Assembly (NCBI RefSeq): GCF_036245865.1
Contig: NZ_BTTW01000001.1
Location: 930,001 to 994,000, forward strand
Direction: 5' to 3'
Source of the DNA: Corallococcus caeni
GTDB taxonomy: Bacteria; Myxococcota; Myxococcia; Myxococcales; Myxococcaceae
Length of the DNA: 64,000 nt
Shown here in pieces: positions 18,446 through 27,741 of the stretch. The notes below the pieces were generated by a model, which was not told where the DNA came from, searched no databases, and saw only the letters and a list, made by a program, of their open reading frames with translations. The position numbers were made by a program, and so were the translations under genes. The number at the start of each line of letters is the position of its first letter. The stretch's first letter is position 1.

Positions 18446-18892
18446 GCCTGCGGACCCGAGGTCCATCCCCGGGGCTGAGAAACTGAGAGCCCCACGGGGG
18501 CGGCCCATCCGGAGCCCACCGCACGAACTGGTCCGACTGTCGGACCAGTTCAGACCTCCGCGGCGGCCCCCAGTGGACCGGCCTCGTCGGCCGCCAAGTC
18601 TGGGGCTTCCCTCTTCATCCGAGCAGCGGCAACGGGTCCGACAGTCGGACCAGTTCAGACCTCCGCGGCGGCCCCAGCGGACCGGCCTCGTCGGTCGCCA
18701 AGTCTGGGGCTGTCCGCTTCATCCGAGCAGCGGCAACGGGTCCGACAGTCGGACCAGTTCAGACCTCCGCGGCGGCCCCCAGCGGACCGGCCTCGCAGCC
18801 GCCAGGCCTGGGACTGTCCGCTTCATCCGAGCAGCGGCAACCGGTCCGACAGTCGGACCCGTTCGAACCGCGTCGCTCCGGACGCGTGCGCC
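18446..18892. other. 447-bp intergenic region with palindrome-bearing tandem repeats
   Basis: Most of this stretch is the repeat cluster listed separately (18526-18863). No open frame here has convincing coding character: the frames running through it simply read the repeat unit. The genes on both sides point towards it (convergent), so no promoter is required. Confidence 0.7.
18526..18863. repeat. Tandem 104-105 bp repeats, each with the GTCCGACWGTCGGAC palindrome
   Basis: Four palindromes are centred at 18538, 18643, 18747 and 18851, spaced 105, 104 and 104 bp, with well conserved sequence between them (for example CAGACCTCCGCGGCGGCCCC and CATCCGAGCAGCGGCAAC). The first palindrome is perfect over 25 bp (18526-18550), and the other three have one or two arm mismatches. 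The same core occurs at 40437, 40506 and 57427. A 1-nt centre makes a dimeric protein site more likely than an RNA hairpin. Confidence 0.85.
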
Positions 18893-19795
18893 CTACTCCG
18901 CCTTCACCGGCGGCTGCTCGCGCGCCAACTCGTCGCGGAAGAAGCGGCTGCCCTTCGCGAGCGTCGCCATGTACGGGCGCACGTCCTCGCGGGCCTCCGC
19001 GCTCAGCGCCGCGAACGGAGTCACGTGCGCGTCCGGCACGTAGCGGAACGTCAGGTTGATGCGCCGCGTGCGGAAGTCCGGCAGCTCCGGCGGCATCACG
19101 TGGCCCGCGCGCGTGTCCACCCGCTGCACCCGGTGGAACGTCTGGTCCTTCCACTGCGCCCCACCAAAGAGCTGCAGCGACCCGTCATCCAGCCACTGCT
19201 CCAGCACCACCGCGTCGCGCTCACCGGGCCGCGTGGACGTGACGAACTGGATGAGCGCGCGCTCTCCCAGGGACAGCGACGCCACCGGGCCCGGCTCGAA
19301 GTCCTTGTGCTCGCCCACGCGCGCGGTGTCCACCCAGCGGCCGTCCTCCAACCGGCTGCCGTAGAAGTTCACCAGGCACGTGTTGAGGTGCCAGCCCTGC
19401 GGCATGTCCGGGCCCCGGAACATCCGCCGCGCCAGCGCCTCCACCTTCGCAATCTGCCGCTCCAGCACCGCGGGGAACGGCTCCGCCTTCACGCAGCGGT
19501 CCTTCACGCCCTTCGGAGGCCGGTAGTAGTCCAGACACGCGAACTGCCAGTTGCCCAGCCAGTACACCGGCCGCAACAACCGCCGCTGCTGCTGCCCCTC
19601 CGGCGGCGGGAAGTGCTTCGAATAGCGCTCCTCCCACAGCGGGTGCAGCGTGCCCAGCCACGCCAGGATCTCCGCGCGGTCCGCGGAGGCCAGGAAGCTC
19701 GCGTTGTAGTGGTGGCCGGGCGTGCGCTGCGCGGCCTTGCGCGCCAGCGGGGAACCCGGGCCCCTGCGGGGAGGCAAGGCCATGGGGTTCCTCAC
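18893..19795 (-). CDS. AlkB-like 2OG-Fe(II) dioxygenase
   Basis: 300 aa. The AlkB order is present: NFYG (143-146), iron ligands His163 and Asp165 in GEHKDFE, distal His221 in TFHRV, and the 2-oxoglutarate pocket RRINLTFR (244-251). The family demethylates alkylated nucleic acid bases or proteins oxidatively. The N-terminal extension [16 protein letters not shown] resembles bacterial AlkB homologues of the ALKBH2/3 type less than the broader clade, so the substrate is open. The start is a GTG at 19795 overlapping the stop of the deoD-like gene (GTGA), which favours translational coupling. ATG at 19783 is the alternative. Confidence 0.85.
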   Translation of the reverse strand: MRNPMALPPRRGPGSPLARKAAQRTPGHHYNASFLASADRAEILAWLGTLHPLWEERYSKHFPPPEGQQQRRLLRPVYWLGNWQFACLDYYRPPKGVKDRCVKAEPFPAVLERQIAKVEALARRMFRGPDMPQGWHLNTCLVNFYGSRLEDGRWVDTARVGEHKDFEPGPVASLSLGERALIQFVTSTRPGERDAVVLEQWLDDGSLQLFGGAQWKDQTFHRVQRVDTRAGHVMPPELPDFRTRRINLTFRYVPDAHVTPFAALSAEAREDVRPYMATLAKGSRFFRDELAREQPPVKAE

Positions 19796-20505
19796 GCCTC
19801 GGAGGCGGCCACGTCGAACGCCAGCTCGATCATCTCGTCGAACGTCGTCTGGCGGTCCTCCGGCGAGAGGTGCTCGCCGGTGAGGATGTGGTCCGACACC
19901 GTGAGCAGCGCCAGCGCCCGCGCGCCGAACTCCGCCGCCACGCCGTACAGGCCGGCGATCTCCATCTCCACGGCCAGGATGCCCATCTTCGCCAGCGTCG
20001 CGTTGAGCGCTTCCTGCGGGTGGTAGAACAGGTCGGACGTGAAGACGTTGCCCACGCGCACCGGCTTGTTGCGCTTCTCCGCCGCCTCCACCGCGCGCCG
20101 GGCCAGCGTGAAGTCCGCCACCGCCGGGAAGTCGTGCCCCATGGCGCGCATGCGGTTCACGTTGGAGTCCGTGCCCGCGCCCATCGCCACGATGACGTCG
20201 CGCAGCTTCACGTCCGTGCGCAGCGCGCCGCAGCTGCCCACGCGGATGAGCACCTTCGCGCCGTAGGTCTTCACCAGCTCCGTCGCGTAGATGGAGATGG
20301 ACGGCACGCCCATACCGTGCCCCATCACCGACAGCCGCTTGCCCCGGAAGGTGCCGGTGAAGCCCAGCATGTTGCGCACCGCCGTGACGGGGCGCGCGTT
20401 CTCCAGGAAGCGCTCGGAGATGTAGCGCGCCCGGAGCGGGTCGCCCGGCATGAGGACCACTTCGGCGAAGTCACCCGGAGACGCGGAGATGTGCGGAGTT
20501 GCCAT
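19792..20505 (-). CDS. deoD: Purine-nucleoside phosphorylase, DeoD type
   Basis: 237 aa from the ATG at 20505, matching the conserved DeoD N-terminus MATPHI...GDFA. Family blocks are [29 protein letters not shown] (phosphate and base site), VEMEIAGLY (ribose-contacting Glu) and LLTVSDH with the catalytic Asp. It splits purine (deoxy)ribonucleosides with phosphate, in purine salvage, as a cytoplasmic hexamer. Upstream, 16 nt away, lies an M74-LysM endopeptidase gene. Downstream is the overlapping AlkB-like gene. The three are probably one transcript although their roles look unrelated. Confidence 0.95.
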   Translation of the reverse strand: MATPHISASPGDFAEVVLMPGDPLRARYISERFLENARPVTAVRNMLGFTGTFRGKRLSVMGHGMGVPSISIYATELVKTYGAKVLIRVGSCGALRTDVKLRDVIVAMGAGTDSNVNRMRAMGHDFPAVADFTLARRAVEAAEKRNKPVRVGNVFTSDLFYHPQEALNATLAKMGILAVEMEIAGLYGVAAEFGARALALLTVSDHILTGEHLSPEDRQTTFDEMIELAFDVAASEA

Positions 20506-20521
20506 GGAACGCGAAGACCTT

Positions 20522-21937
20522 TCAGCGTGCGGTCGACAGACCGGACGGGACACCCGTGGGGACGGCCACCGGCGTCGGTGCCGGTGCGGCGGGAGTACAC
20601 GGGTTGGGCAGCTTGCCCGAAGCCGCGGGCGCCGTGTTCACCAAAGCGGGGGCCTGCGTCTGGGGAGGCATCCGGCGCGGCGGCAGCTGCACCGGCGGGG
20701 GGATGGGGCAGTGCGTGCACGGCCCCTTCAGCGGAATCACCAGCCGCCGGCCGATGCTCAGGAACGTGTTGCGCATCCGGTTGGCCTTCTTGATGGCCAC
20801 CACGCTGGAGTTGTGCCGCATCGCGATGCCGCCCAGCGTGTCCCCGTTGCGGACCTTGTACATCATGAGGTTCTGGTCCGGCTGCAGCGCCAGGAGCGGC
20901 GCCACCCGGCGGCCCAGCTCCTGCGCGCGGCCGTTGAAGAACCGCACGTGGAAGTGGTCGCGGTGCCGGCGCGCGTGCTTGATGAGTGAGTTGAAGCCCG
21001 CGTTGAACAGCGAATCCAGCCACGCCTTGTCCTCGCCAATGGACAGCGCGTAGTCGTACAGGACCTTCTGCACGCGCTTGTCCACGAGGATCATCTGCAC
21101 GTCGGTGTTCACCACCAGCGAGCGCACCAGCGCCCAGTTCATGGCCACGTCGATGTAGCGCTCCCGCTCGCGCTCACGCACCGGCTCCGCGGTCGGGTAG
21201 TAGAAGCCGAAGTCCACGTCGCGGCCGTTCTGGTGGCTCTTGTGCGGGCGCAGGTAGCCGCCGTCCTTGGTGGACAGGCGGTTGACGCGCAGCGGGGGCA
21301 CGTTCGGGTACTGAGTGCGCACCGCGCGGATGGCGGCGACCACGTAGTCCACCGTCTCCTGCGTGCCGTAGGCGATCTCCGGCGACACCACCAGCCAATC
21401 CTTGTCATCCGGCACGCGCACGCTGTTGAGCTGCCGGCCGCTCTCCACGAAGCCGATGGACATGGAGCCCAGCGTGGACGGGTCCTTCTTCCACGCCTCG
21501 GTGAGCGCCTCGTCGGACAGGTCGGCGGTGTACAGCGGACCGGCGGGCGCGGCGGGCGCGAGCGGCGCCTGCATCTCGCCTTCCTCGCTCACGCCTTCGT
21601 CGTCGGTGGCGGCGGTGGCCTCGTCGTCCTCCTCCTCCGGTTCCACGGGGCAGGGGTTCTCGCGCACGGCGGCGTCGGTGACGACCGCGGCCACCTCCGC
21701 CGGGGACGGCATCGCGGCGGGGGCACCGGACGCGCTGACCGGAGGCGTGCCCTGCTGGGGCTCACCCGGGGCCGGAGCCGTGGCCTGCGCGGGCGGCGTC
21801 GCGGCCAGGGTCTCCACGGGCGGCGTCGCTGACGCGGCCTGGGCCGGCGCCGGGGCCGGAGCGGGCGCCGGGACGGGGGTGACGACACGCGCGGCACAGC
21901 CGGCGCAGAGCAGGAGGATCAGGAGTGAGGAACGCAC
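20522..21937 (-). CDS. Lipoprotein with M74 murein endopeptidase (MepA-like) and LysM domains
   Basis: 471 aa. A lipoprotein signal ends in LCAG-Cys14. An Ala/Pro- and then acidic-rich linker runs to about 135. The M74 endopeptidase domain (about 150-350) has the zinc and substrate residues in [14 protein letters not shown] (232-245) and HRDHFH (325-330). A LysM domain follows (about 360-402, [13 protein letters not shown]), then a Pro-rich tail. MepA enzymes cut D-Ala-mDAP cross-links in peptidoglycan, and LysM adds wall binding. The lipid anchor should hold it at a membrane facing the periplasm. The order endopeptidase-LysM on one lipoprotein is less common than either alone. Confidence 0.88.
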   Translation of the reverse strand: MRSSLLILLLCAGCAARVVTPVPAPAPAPAPAQAASATPPVETLAATPPAQATAPAPGEPQQGTPPVSASGAPAAMPSPAEVAAVVTDAAVRENPCPVEPEEEDDEATAATDDEGVSEEGEMQAPLAPAAPAGPLYTADLSDEALTEAWKKDPSTLGSMSIGFVESGRQLNSVRVPDDKDWLVVSPEIAYGTQETVDYVVAAIRAVRTQYPNVPPLRVNRLSTKDGGYLRPHKSHQNGRDVDFGFYYPTAEPVRERERERYIDVAMNWALVRSLVVNTDVQMILVDKRVQKVLYDYALSIGEDKAWLDSLFNAGFNSLIKHARRHRDHFHVRFFNGRAQELGRRVAPLLALQPDQNLMMYKVRNGDTLGGIAMRHNSSVVAIKKANRMRNTFLSIGRRLVIPLKGPCTHCPIPPPVQLPPRRMPPQTQAPALVNTAPAASGKLPNPCTPAAPAPTPVAVPTGVPSGLSTAR

Positions 21938-22033
21938 CGGGCCGAAGGATGACCCGAGATGCGCGGGCCACCAAGCGCGGAGCGCGATTTTGACTGCGCG
22001 TGCGCACCCCTGCCTGCCTGCTTCATGCCTGTC

Positions 22034-22504
22034 TCAAACGCTCCGCGTGAAGCCCTCCGCCTCCAGCACCTGCGAGGCACGCCGAGGCGTGAGCACGTCG
22101 AACGGCAACCGCCGCCCACCGCCCATGGACAGCACGCGCTTGTCCTTGCTCACCAGCCACGCGGCCCCCGCGCGCGCGGCCAGCGCGAGGAACTTCTGAT
22201 CATCCCGGTCCCTGCACGGCGGCAACTCCACCGGCGCCCCCTCCCCGTCCATGACACGCACGAGCGCGCCGTACGCATCGCGCACCGCCCGCTGCGCGTC
22301 CGCCGCCAGCTTGAACGACGGATAGGCGAGCACCAGCGCCAGCTCCTTCAGCGTGTGCCGGTCCGCCCACGCCGTCAGCGCGCCCGAACGCAGCGCCTCC
22401 TTCAGCGGCCGCGTGAACGCGTCATCAAAGACGAACACGTCCAGCACCACGTTGGTGTCCAGCACCACGGAACGAACGGCAGGCGCAGCGGAAGGCGTCT
22501 TCAC
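22034..22504 (-). CDS. PIN-domain protein, putative toxin (COG1569-like)
   Basis: 156 aa from a GTG at 22504 preceded by GGAAAG. A GTG at 22555 would add 17 residues that look non-conserved. The PIN nuclease core begins at VVLDTNVVLDVF (metal Asp), with a later acidic pair in DRDDQKFLALA and Asp in LVSKDKRVL. This matches the PIN_3 group annotated as toxin components, which cleave RNA. No antitoxin gene lies beside it: the neighbours are an endopeptidase and a CAP-domain lipoprotein. It may be a stand-alone nuclease or an orphan toxin. Confidence 0.8.
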   Translation of the reverse strand: MKTPSAAPAVRSVVLDTNVVLDVFVFDDAFTRPLKEALRSGALTAWADRHTLKELALVLAYPSFKLAADAQRAVRDAYGALVRVMDGEGAPVELPPCRDRDDQKFLALAARAGAAWLVSKDKRVLSMGGGRRLPFDVLTPRRASQVLEAEGFTRSV

Positions 22505-22666
22505 GGGAAGGAACTTTCCGTCACCAACACCGTCAACACAACCCGGCCCTCTCACCCGTCAATCACAATGCACGGGGCGTCCATGGCGAAAGCCGGATTC
22601 ATGGACAAAGATGCATCTCGCTGAACCCCTCCCCCTGACCGGCCCCCGCCGGTGAAAGGTCTGTCC

Positions 22667-23281
22667 ATGAAGCCCACGCCCCGTTCGCTGTGTCTGAGTT
22701 TGCTGAGCGCCGCTGCCCTGCTGGGCGGCTGTGGAGGCGAGGAGGCGCCCACGTCGCAGGGGGAAGGCGTCGTGGTGCCGCCGGTCCAGACGGAGGTCGC
22801 CGGCAACGGGCTGAGCGCGAGCGCGGCCTACTGTGACGACGTGACGACGTGGGACCCGGCCTGGGTGACGTTCGAGAACGACGTGCTCACGCTCATCAAC
22901 CAGCGCCGCGCGGCGGGCGCCACCTGTGGCGGCGTGGCGAAGCCGGCGGTGGGTCCGCTCACGCTGGACACGCGGCTGCGCTGTGCGGCGCGCAAGCACT
23001 CCAAGGACATGGGCACGAACAACTTCTTCAGCCACACGGGCTCCAACGGCTCCACGCCGTGGCAGCGCATGACGTCCGCGGGCTACAGCTACCGGACGGC
23101 GGCGGAGAACATCGCCGCGGGCTACGGCACCCCGGCGGCGGTGGTGACGGGCTGGATGGCGAGCACGGGCCACTGCAACAACATCATGAACGGCGCGCTG
23201 ACGCAGACGGGCATCGGCTACTTCAACGCGCCGACCAGCACCTACAAGGCCTACTGGACGCAGGACTTCGGCACGCCGTAG
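22667..23281 (+). CDS. CAP (SCP/PR-1) domain lipoprotein
   Basis: 204 aa from the ATG at 22667, preceded at a good distance by GAAAGG. A GTG at 22652 is the alternative. The lipobox is LLGG-Cys. The CAP domain (about 70-200) shows LINQRRAAG, LRCAARKHSKDM, FFSHTGSNGSTPWQRM and the AENIAAGYGT block. His in ARKHS and FSHTG and the Glu of AENIA are the conserved cavity residues. The exact function of bacterial CAP proteins is mostly unknown. A perfect 6-bp hairpin (ACCGGC-cccc-GCCGGT, 22638-22653) ends just before the ribosome-binding site and could affect translation. Confidence 0.88.
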   Translation: MKPTPRSLCLSLLSAAALLGGCGGEEAPTSQGEGVVVPPVQTEVAGNGLSASAAYCDDVTTWDPAWVTFENDVLTLINQRRAAGATCGGVAKPAVGPLTLDTRLRCAARKHSKDMGTNNFFSHTGSNGSTPWQRMTSAGYSYRTAAENIAAGYGTPAAVVTGWMASTGHCNNIMNGALTQTGIGYFNAPTSTYKAYWTQDFGTP

Positions 23282-23318
23282 TCCCGGCGGGAGGGCCCGG
23301 GGCTATGCTTCGCGCCCC

Positions 23319-24509
23319 ATGCCCTCCCCCTTCGCCGAGCACTTCCCCGCCCTGCGGTCCGGCTTCAGCTACCTGGACAACGCCGCGGGCGCGCAGGTGC
23401 CCACGCACTGCATCGACGCCATCCATCAGTTCCTTTCGGGTGGCAGCTGCAACGTGGGCCAGCCCTACGCCGCCTCCCGCGTGGCCACCGCGCTCAAGGC
23501 CCGGGCGCGCGAGGAGACGGCGGAGTTCCTCAACTGCCGGCCCGACGAGGTGATGCTCGGGCCCAGCGCCACCGCGCTCACCTTCCAGTTGGGCCGGGCG
23601 CTCTCGCGCCTCTTCCAGGCGGGCGACGAGGTGGTCATCTCCGAGCTGGAGCACGAATCCAACGCGGCCCCGTGGCGCGCGCTGGAGGCGCAGGGCGTGA
23701 AGGTGTCGACCTGGCGCGCGAGCTGGCCCGAGGGCCGGCTGGAGGCGGCGGAGCTGCGCAAGCTCGTCACCCCGCGCACGCGGCTGGTGGCGGTGACGGC
23801 GGCGGCGAACTCCGTGGGCGCGACGCCGGACGTGGCCGCCGCGGCGGAGGTGGCGCACGGCGTGGGCGCGTGGCTGTTCGTGGACGCGGTGCACTCCGGA
23901 CCGCACCACCTGCCGGACGTGCGGGCGTGGGGCGCGGACTTCGCGGTGTTCTCTCCGTACAAGGTCTTCGGTCCGCACCTGGGCTGTCTGTTCGTGCGGC
24001 GCGAACTGCTCGCGGGGCTGCCGGCGGACAAGCTGTGGTTCATGCCGGATGACGGTCCGCAGAAGTTCGAGCCGGGCACCGCGAACCACGAAGGCTGGGC
24101 CGGCTGGCTGGGCTCGCTGCGCTACCTGCGCGACGTGCTGGGCGGTGGCCAGCCGGGACGTGAGGGATTGACGCGGGCCTTCCAGCGCATCACGCAGCTG
24201 GAGCAGCCGCTGCTGGAGGCCGCGCTGGAGCAGCTGTCGCGGCACCCACGCGTGCGGCTCTACGGACCGAAGACGTCCACCGGGCGCGTGGCCACCTTCT
24301 GTTTCAACGTGACCGGCCTGGCACCGCGCGCCGTGGCCGAGCACCTGGCGGAGCAGGGCGTGGGCGTGGCCGCGGGGCACTACTACGCGACGATGGCGGC
24401 GGAGGCGCTGGGGCTCATGCCCGACGGCGCGGTGCGCGCGTCGTTGCTGCACTACAACACGGCGGAGGACGTGGGACGGCTGCTCGCGGCGCTGGATTCG
24501 CTTCCCTGA
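23319..24509 (+). CDS. Cysteine desulfurase-like aminotransferase class V protein
   Basis: 396 aa PLP enzyme. YLDNAAGAQVP at the start, HESN (112-115), Asp189 and His192 in FVDAVHSGPH, and the PLP lysine Lys215 in FSPYKVFGPH all fit the class V fold. The mobile catalytic Cys loop of true SufS/IscS is not evident, and the general look (VC1184-type, TIGR01976) matches 'cysteine desulfurase-like' proteins of unsettled reaction. No suf or isc genes are near. The stop overlaps the next ATG by one base (TGATG). Confidence 0.88.
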   Translation: MPSPFAEHFPALRSGFSYLDNAAGAQVPTHCIDAIHQFLSGGSCNVGQPYAASRVATALKARAREETAEFLNCRPDEVMLGPSATALTFQLGRALSRLFQAGDEVVISELEHESNAAPWRALEAQGVKVSTWRASWPEGRLEAAELRKLVTPRTRLVAVTAAANSVGATPDVAAAAEVAHGVGAWLFVDAVHSGPHHLPDVRAWGADFAVFSPYKVFGPHLGCLFVRRELLAGLPADKLWFMPDDGPQKFEPGTANHEGWAGWLGSLRYLRDVLGGGQPGREGLTRAFQRITQLEQPLLEAALEQLSRHPRVRLYGPKTSTGRVATFCFNVTGLAPRAVAEHLAEQGVGVAAGHYYATMAAEALGLMPDGAVRASLLHYNTAEDVGRLLAALDSLP

Positions 24510-24976
24510 TGCCGGGAGCCCTCACCCACCGCAGCGTCCCGCTCCGCGTGGACTTCGACGAGCAGGGCGTCACCTTGCGTCCGCTGCTCGCGAAGTCTGT
24601 CTTCATCGCGTGGCCAGAGGTGGAGTTCGTCTGCGTGACGCCCACGATGGAGCGGCATCCCGAAGGCTGGCGGGAGAAGACATACACCTTCCTGCCCAAG
24701 GGCTTCCGCTCCACGCTCGAGACGTCGGGACACCTGTGGGTCGAGCTGGTCGTGAAGGACCGGCGCCCCATCCTGGCCCGGACCCAGGGCGCCTGGACCC
24801 GGCTGTGGCTCACCGGCCGGCTGCGACCCATGCTTGATGCGATGGACGCGTGGAAGGTGGATCAATCCCTCATCGGATTGGACCTCTACCGGCGCCGGTT
24901 GAACGCGCCGCTGGATGACCTGCTGGACCTGCTGGCGCGACACTGCCGGTTCGACCTGGTCGTCCACGACTTCTGA
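24509..24976 (+). CDS. Hypothetical protein coupled to the class V aminotransferase gene
   Basis: 155 aa, not recognised. It is soluble with no signal peptide. It has alternating hydrophobic beta-like segments (RPLLAKSVFIAWPEVEFVCV) and a C-terminal leucine-rich helix (LDDLLDLLARH). The TGATG overlap with the preceding gene and matching codon bias support it as a real gene translated with the aminotransferase-like enzyme. It ends 7 nt before the convergent EamA gene. Confidence 0.75.
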   Translation: MPGALTHRSVPLRVDFDEQGVTLRPLLAKSVFIAWPEVEFVCVTPTMERHPEGWREKTYTFLPKGFRSTLETSGHLWVELVVKDRRPILARTQGAWTRLWLTGRLRPMLDAMDAWKVDQSLIGLDLYRRRLNAPLDDLLDLLARHCRFDLVVHDF

Positions 24977-24983
24977 GCCGGCG

Positions 24984-25868
24984 TCACGCCTCCACGGGCG
25001 GAGGGGGGCTCCTGGCCGTCAGCGTCGCTCCCGCAGACGCGACGCTCACCAGCGCGACCGCCAGCCATTGCAGGGGCGTGAGGTGCTCGCGCAGGAACAG
25101 CCAGCCCACCACCGTGGCCACGCCGGGCTCCAGGCTCATCAGGATGCCGAAGGTGCGGCTGGAGAGCTTGCCCAGCGCCAGCATCTCCAGCGTGTACGGC
25201 AGCGCGCTGGACAGCAGCGCCACGCCCAGACCCGCGGCGAAGAGGCCGGGCGTCATCCGCTCCAGGTGGCCCTCGCGCAGCATGAAGGGCAGCACCGTCA
25301 GCATGGCCACCACCATGCCCGCCGCCACGCCCTGCCCTTCCGGCACGCGGCGCGACAGCCTCCCGCCCATCAGGATGTAGAGCGCCCAGCACGCCCCCGC
25401 CGTCAATGCCAGCACCACGCCCAGCGGATCCAACCCGTCGGCCTTCGCCGTCCACGGGGTGATCAGCACGATGCCCGTCGCCGCGAAGAGCACCCAGAGG
25501 AAGTCCAGCGCCTTGCGCGAGCCCACCACCGCGAGCACGAAGGGCCCCACGAACTCCAGCGTCACCGCGAGCCCCAGCGGGATGCGCGCGATGGCCAGGT
25601 AGTACGTGAGGTTCATCACGCCCAGGGCCACGCCGTACGGCACGATGGCCGCCCACTGCGCCCGCGTGTAGCGAGTCAGCGAGGGCCGGAACCAGGCCAG
25701 CAGCATCACCGACGCGAGCACCAGCCGCAGGCCCGCGGCCCCCACCGCCCCCAGGACGGGGAAGAGCCCCTTCGCGAGCGCGGCGCCTCCCTGCACGCTC
25801 ACCACGGCGATGAGGACCGCGGGAATGGGGGGCAGGCTGGAGACACGGCGTCCGGCGACTTCACTCAT
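24984..25868 (-). CDS. EamA-family transporter, RhtA-like
   Basis: 294 aa with about ten hydrophobic segments arranged as two EamA repeats. SVQGGAALAKGLFPVLGAVGAAGLRL near the start and LPYTLEMLALGKLSSRTFGILMSLEP in the second repeat are close to the E. coli RhtA threonine/homoserine exporter pattern. It probably exports small amino acids or related metabolites across the inner membrane. The specific substrate is inferred by family only. Confidence 0.88.
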   Translation of the reverse strand: MSEVAGRRVSSLPPIPAVLIAVVSVQGGAALAKGLFPVLGAVGAAGLRLVLASVMLLAWFRPSLTRYTRAQWAAIVPYGVALGVMNLTYYLAIARIPLGLAVTLEFVGPFVLAVVGSRKALDFLWVLFAATGIVLITPWTAKADGLDPLGVVLALTAGACWALYILMGGRLSRRVPEGQGVAAGMVVAMLTVLPFMLREGHLERMTPGLFAAGLGVALLSSALPYTLEMLALGKLSSRTFGILMSLEPGVATVVGWLFLREHLTPLQWLAVALVSVASAGATLTARSPPPPVEA

Positions 25869-25893
25869 GGCGCCGCAATCTAGCCAGGGTGCC

Positions 25894-27450
25894 TCACGGA
25901 TTCACGGGCGCACTCCACGCCCCCGTCCGCAGGAGCGCCCGGCGCGCGAGGAAGCGGGAGAGGTTCCACTCCGGGACCGTGTCCCCCTGGGACAGCCGCT
26001 CCCTGTGCTCCCTCAGCACGGTCTCCAGACGCCACTGGTCCCCATTCTGGAGAGTGGAGGCCGCCTGGACCAGCCCGGGCACGGCGTCCGCTGACAGGTC
26101 GAAGAACATCTCGGTGTCCAGCGAACCGCCGGTGCGTGCGGACCGCTCCAGGTTGTGGCGGACGATGAAGGCCTCCGGGTTGAGGAAGTTGAGCACCAGC
26201 ACCGAGCCCAGCGCCGTGGCGAAGGCGCCCACCGCGAAGCGCTCCGGCTTCCACCACAGCGTCACCGCGCGCCAGGCCAGCGCCGCGCCCAGCGCCACCA
26301 TGAAGACATGCGTGTGCACGCGCAGCAGCGTGTAGCCGAACGCGTCCTCGTACAGCGACAGCCGCCGCATCGCCGACGCGAGGATGACCAGCGTCAGCGC
26401 CACCATCAGCGACGTGCCCGCGCGGAAGACGGTCTGCGCCACGCGCGTCTCGCGCCGCGTCCAGCGGTTCAGGGCCATCACCAGCGCCAGCGTGAGCGCG
26501 GAGACGACCACCAGTTCGAAGAAGCCGCGCCGCGCGTACTCCGCGAAGGAGTAGCCGGACGCGGGGGAGGACGCGTCGCCGACGAACAGGTACGCCACCT
26601 GGAAGGCCGCGAAGACGAAGAACAGCGCGTCCACGGCGAAGATGAGCATGAGCGCTTCAATGAAGCCCAGGCGCGGCGTGGCGGCCGTCACCTCCGCGTC
26701 CCCCAGCTCCTTCACGGCGCGGCGGCGCAGCGCATGCCCCAGCACGCCCGCCGCGACGCACGCGCTGAACGCGACGCCGGCGATGCGCGCCACCACCACG
26801 TCCAGCCCCAGGTCGAAGGACAGCAGCCGCTGCATGGTGGAGGAGAAGACCCCGTCCGCGGAGTCGAGCAGCAGCCCGAACACGAACAGCACCGGCAGCG
26901 TCAGCAGCAAGCCCCGCGACAGCGCCCCCAAAAAGCGCGAGTGGGCCTTGATGCCCTGCACGTCCACGCTGTCCCGCACGAGCGCCGGCGCGTAGCGCAG
27001 GGGCTGGACGGCGGCGCCGAGGACGACGGAGGCATAGTCAGTGAGCCCCAGCCGCTCCACGCGGCCCGCGGCCCAGAAGTGCGACAGCAGCATCAGGAGC
27101 ACGGCCGCCGTCAGCACGTTGAGCGCCAGCAGCCAGGAGCTGTCCCGCACCGCCACGAAGCCGCTGACCAGCCCCAGCGGCGCCAGCAGCCACGCATTGG
27201 GCCGCGCCCGCTGCCAGCCTTCACGTCCCCCCAGCCACGCGAGCGCGCCCACCAGGGCCGCCACCAGCAGCGGGAAGCCCAGGCCCCAGCGCTGCCTGTC
27301 GAGCAGGACCTCCGCGAACACGCCCAGGGCAAGCGACGCCGCCAGCGTCCGGCGCGGGGCGCGCACCCAGGGCAGCAGCGGCCGGGCTGGTGCCGCGACG
27401 GAGGGGGCGGGAGAAGGAGGAAGGGGGGACAGGGGAACGGACGGGTTCAT
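25894..27450 (-). CDS. DUF4173-type polytopic membrane protein
   Basis: 518 aa from the ATG at 27450 (the longer open frame upstream lacks coding character). A Pro-rich N-terminus precedes about twelve membrane segments. Blocks such as FIEALMLIFAVDALFFVFAAFQVAYLFVG and SFAEYARRGFFELVVVSALTLAL are those of DUF4173/DUF4153 proteins, whose function is unknown. A soluble C-terminal segment (about 440-518) holds WRLETVLREHRERL. It lies 25 bp from the start of the EamA gene on the same strand and may be its upstream operon partner. Confidence 0.82.
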   Translation of the reverse strand: MNPSVPLSPLPPSPAPSVAAPARPLLPWVRAPRRTLAASLALGVFAEVLLDRQRWGLGFPLLVAALVGALAWLGGREGWQRARPNAWLLAPLGLVSGFVAVRDSSWLLALNVLTAAVLLMLLSHFWAAGRVERLGLTDYASVVLGAAVQPLRYAPALVRDSVDVQGIKAHSRFLGALSRGLLLTLPVLFVFGLLLDSADGVFSSTMQRLLSFDLGLDVVVARIAGVAFSACVAAGVLGHALRRRAVKELGDAEVTAATPRLGFIEALMLIFAVDALFFVFAAFQVAYLFVGDASSPASGYSFAEYARRGFFELVVVSALTLALVMALNRWTRRETRVAQTVFRAGTSLMVALTLVILASAMRRLSLYEDAFGYTLLRVHTHVFMVALGAALAWRAVTLWWKPERFAVGAFATALGSVLVLNFLNPEAFIVRHNLERSARTGGSLDTEMFFDLSADAVPGLVQAASTLQNGDQWRLETVLREHRERLSQGDTVPEWNLSRFLARRALLRTGAWSAPVNP

Positions 27451-27741
27451 GGCGTCGGCACCTCGCGGGCGCGTTCGCGCCCGACATGACGCCAGGATGC
27501 ACACGCCCGGCGGCATGGCCGGGGGCCTCGGGGACGAGCGGTCGCGGAGCCACGCCGAACGGCGCCTGCCCTCACGTGGCCGGTCGGCACCGCCAGCGGC
27601 TGGAGCGGCCCCACCCCGGGTCCACCTCACCGGCACCGGGAGTCCGCGCACGGCCCGACGGGGCGAGCCGCGCTGCGTCGTCGGACACTTCGAGCCGATC
27701 CACCCGGCCCCTGGGAGAGCGCGGTGGTAGGTTGCCGCCCG

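Noticed and set aside
16905-18524. Large minus-strand frames beneath the RIO tail
   Set aside because: They read the same tandem repeats backwards and lack any domain. The plus-strand frame continues from a real kinase.
18526-18863. CRISPR array
   Set aside because: The unit is about 104 bp with the same sequence between palindromes. There are no unique spacers of 30-40 bp and no cas genes.
18390-19043. Plus-strand frame through the 104-bp repeats
   Set aside because: It only repeats the translated repeat unit and runs into the 3' end of the AlkB-like gene on the other strand.
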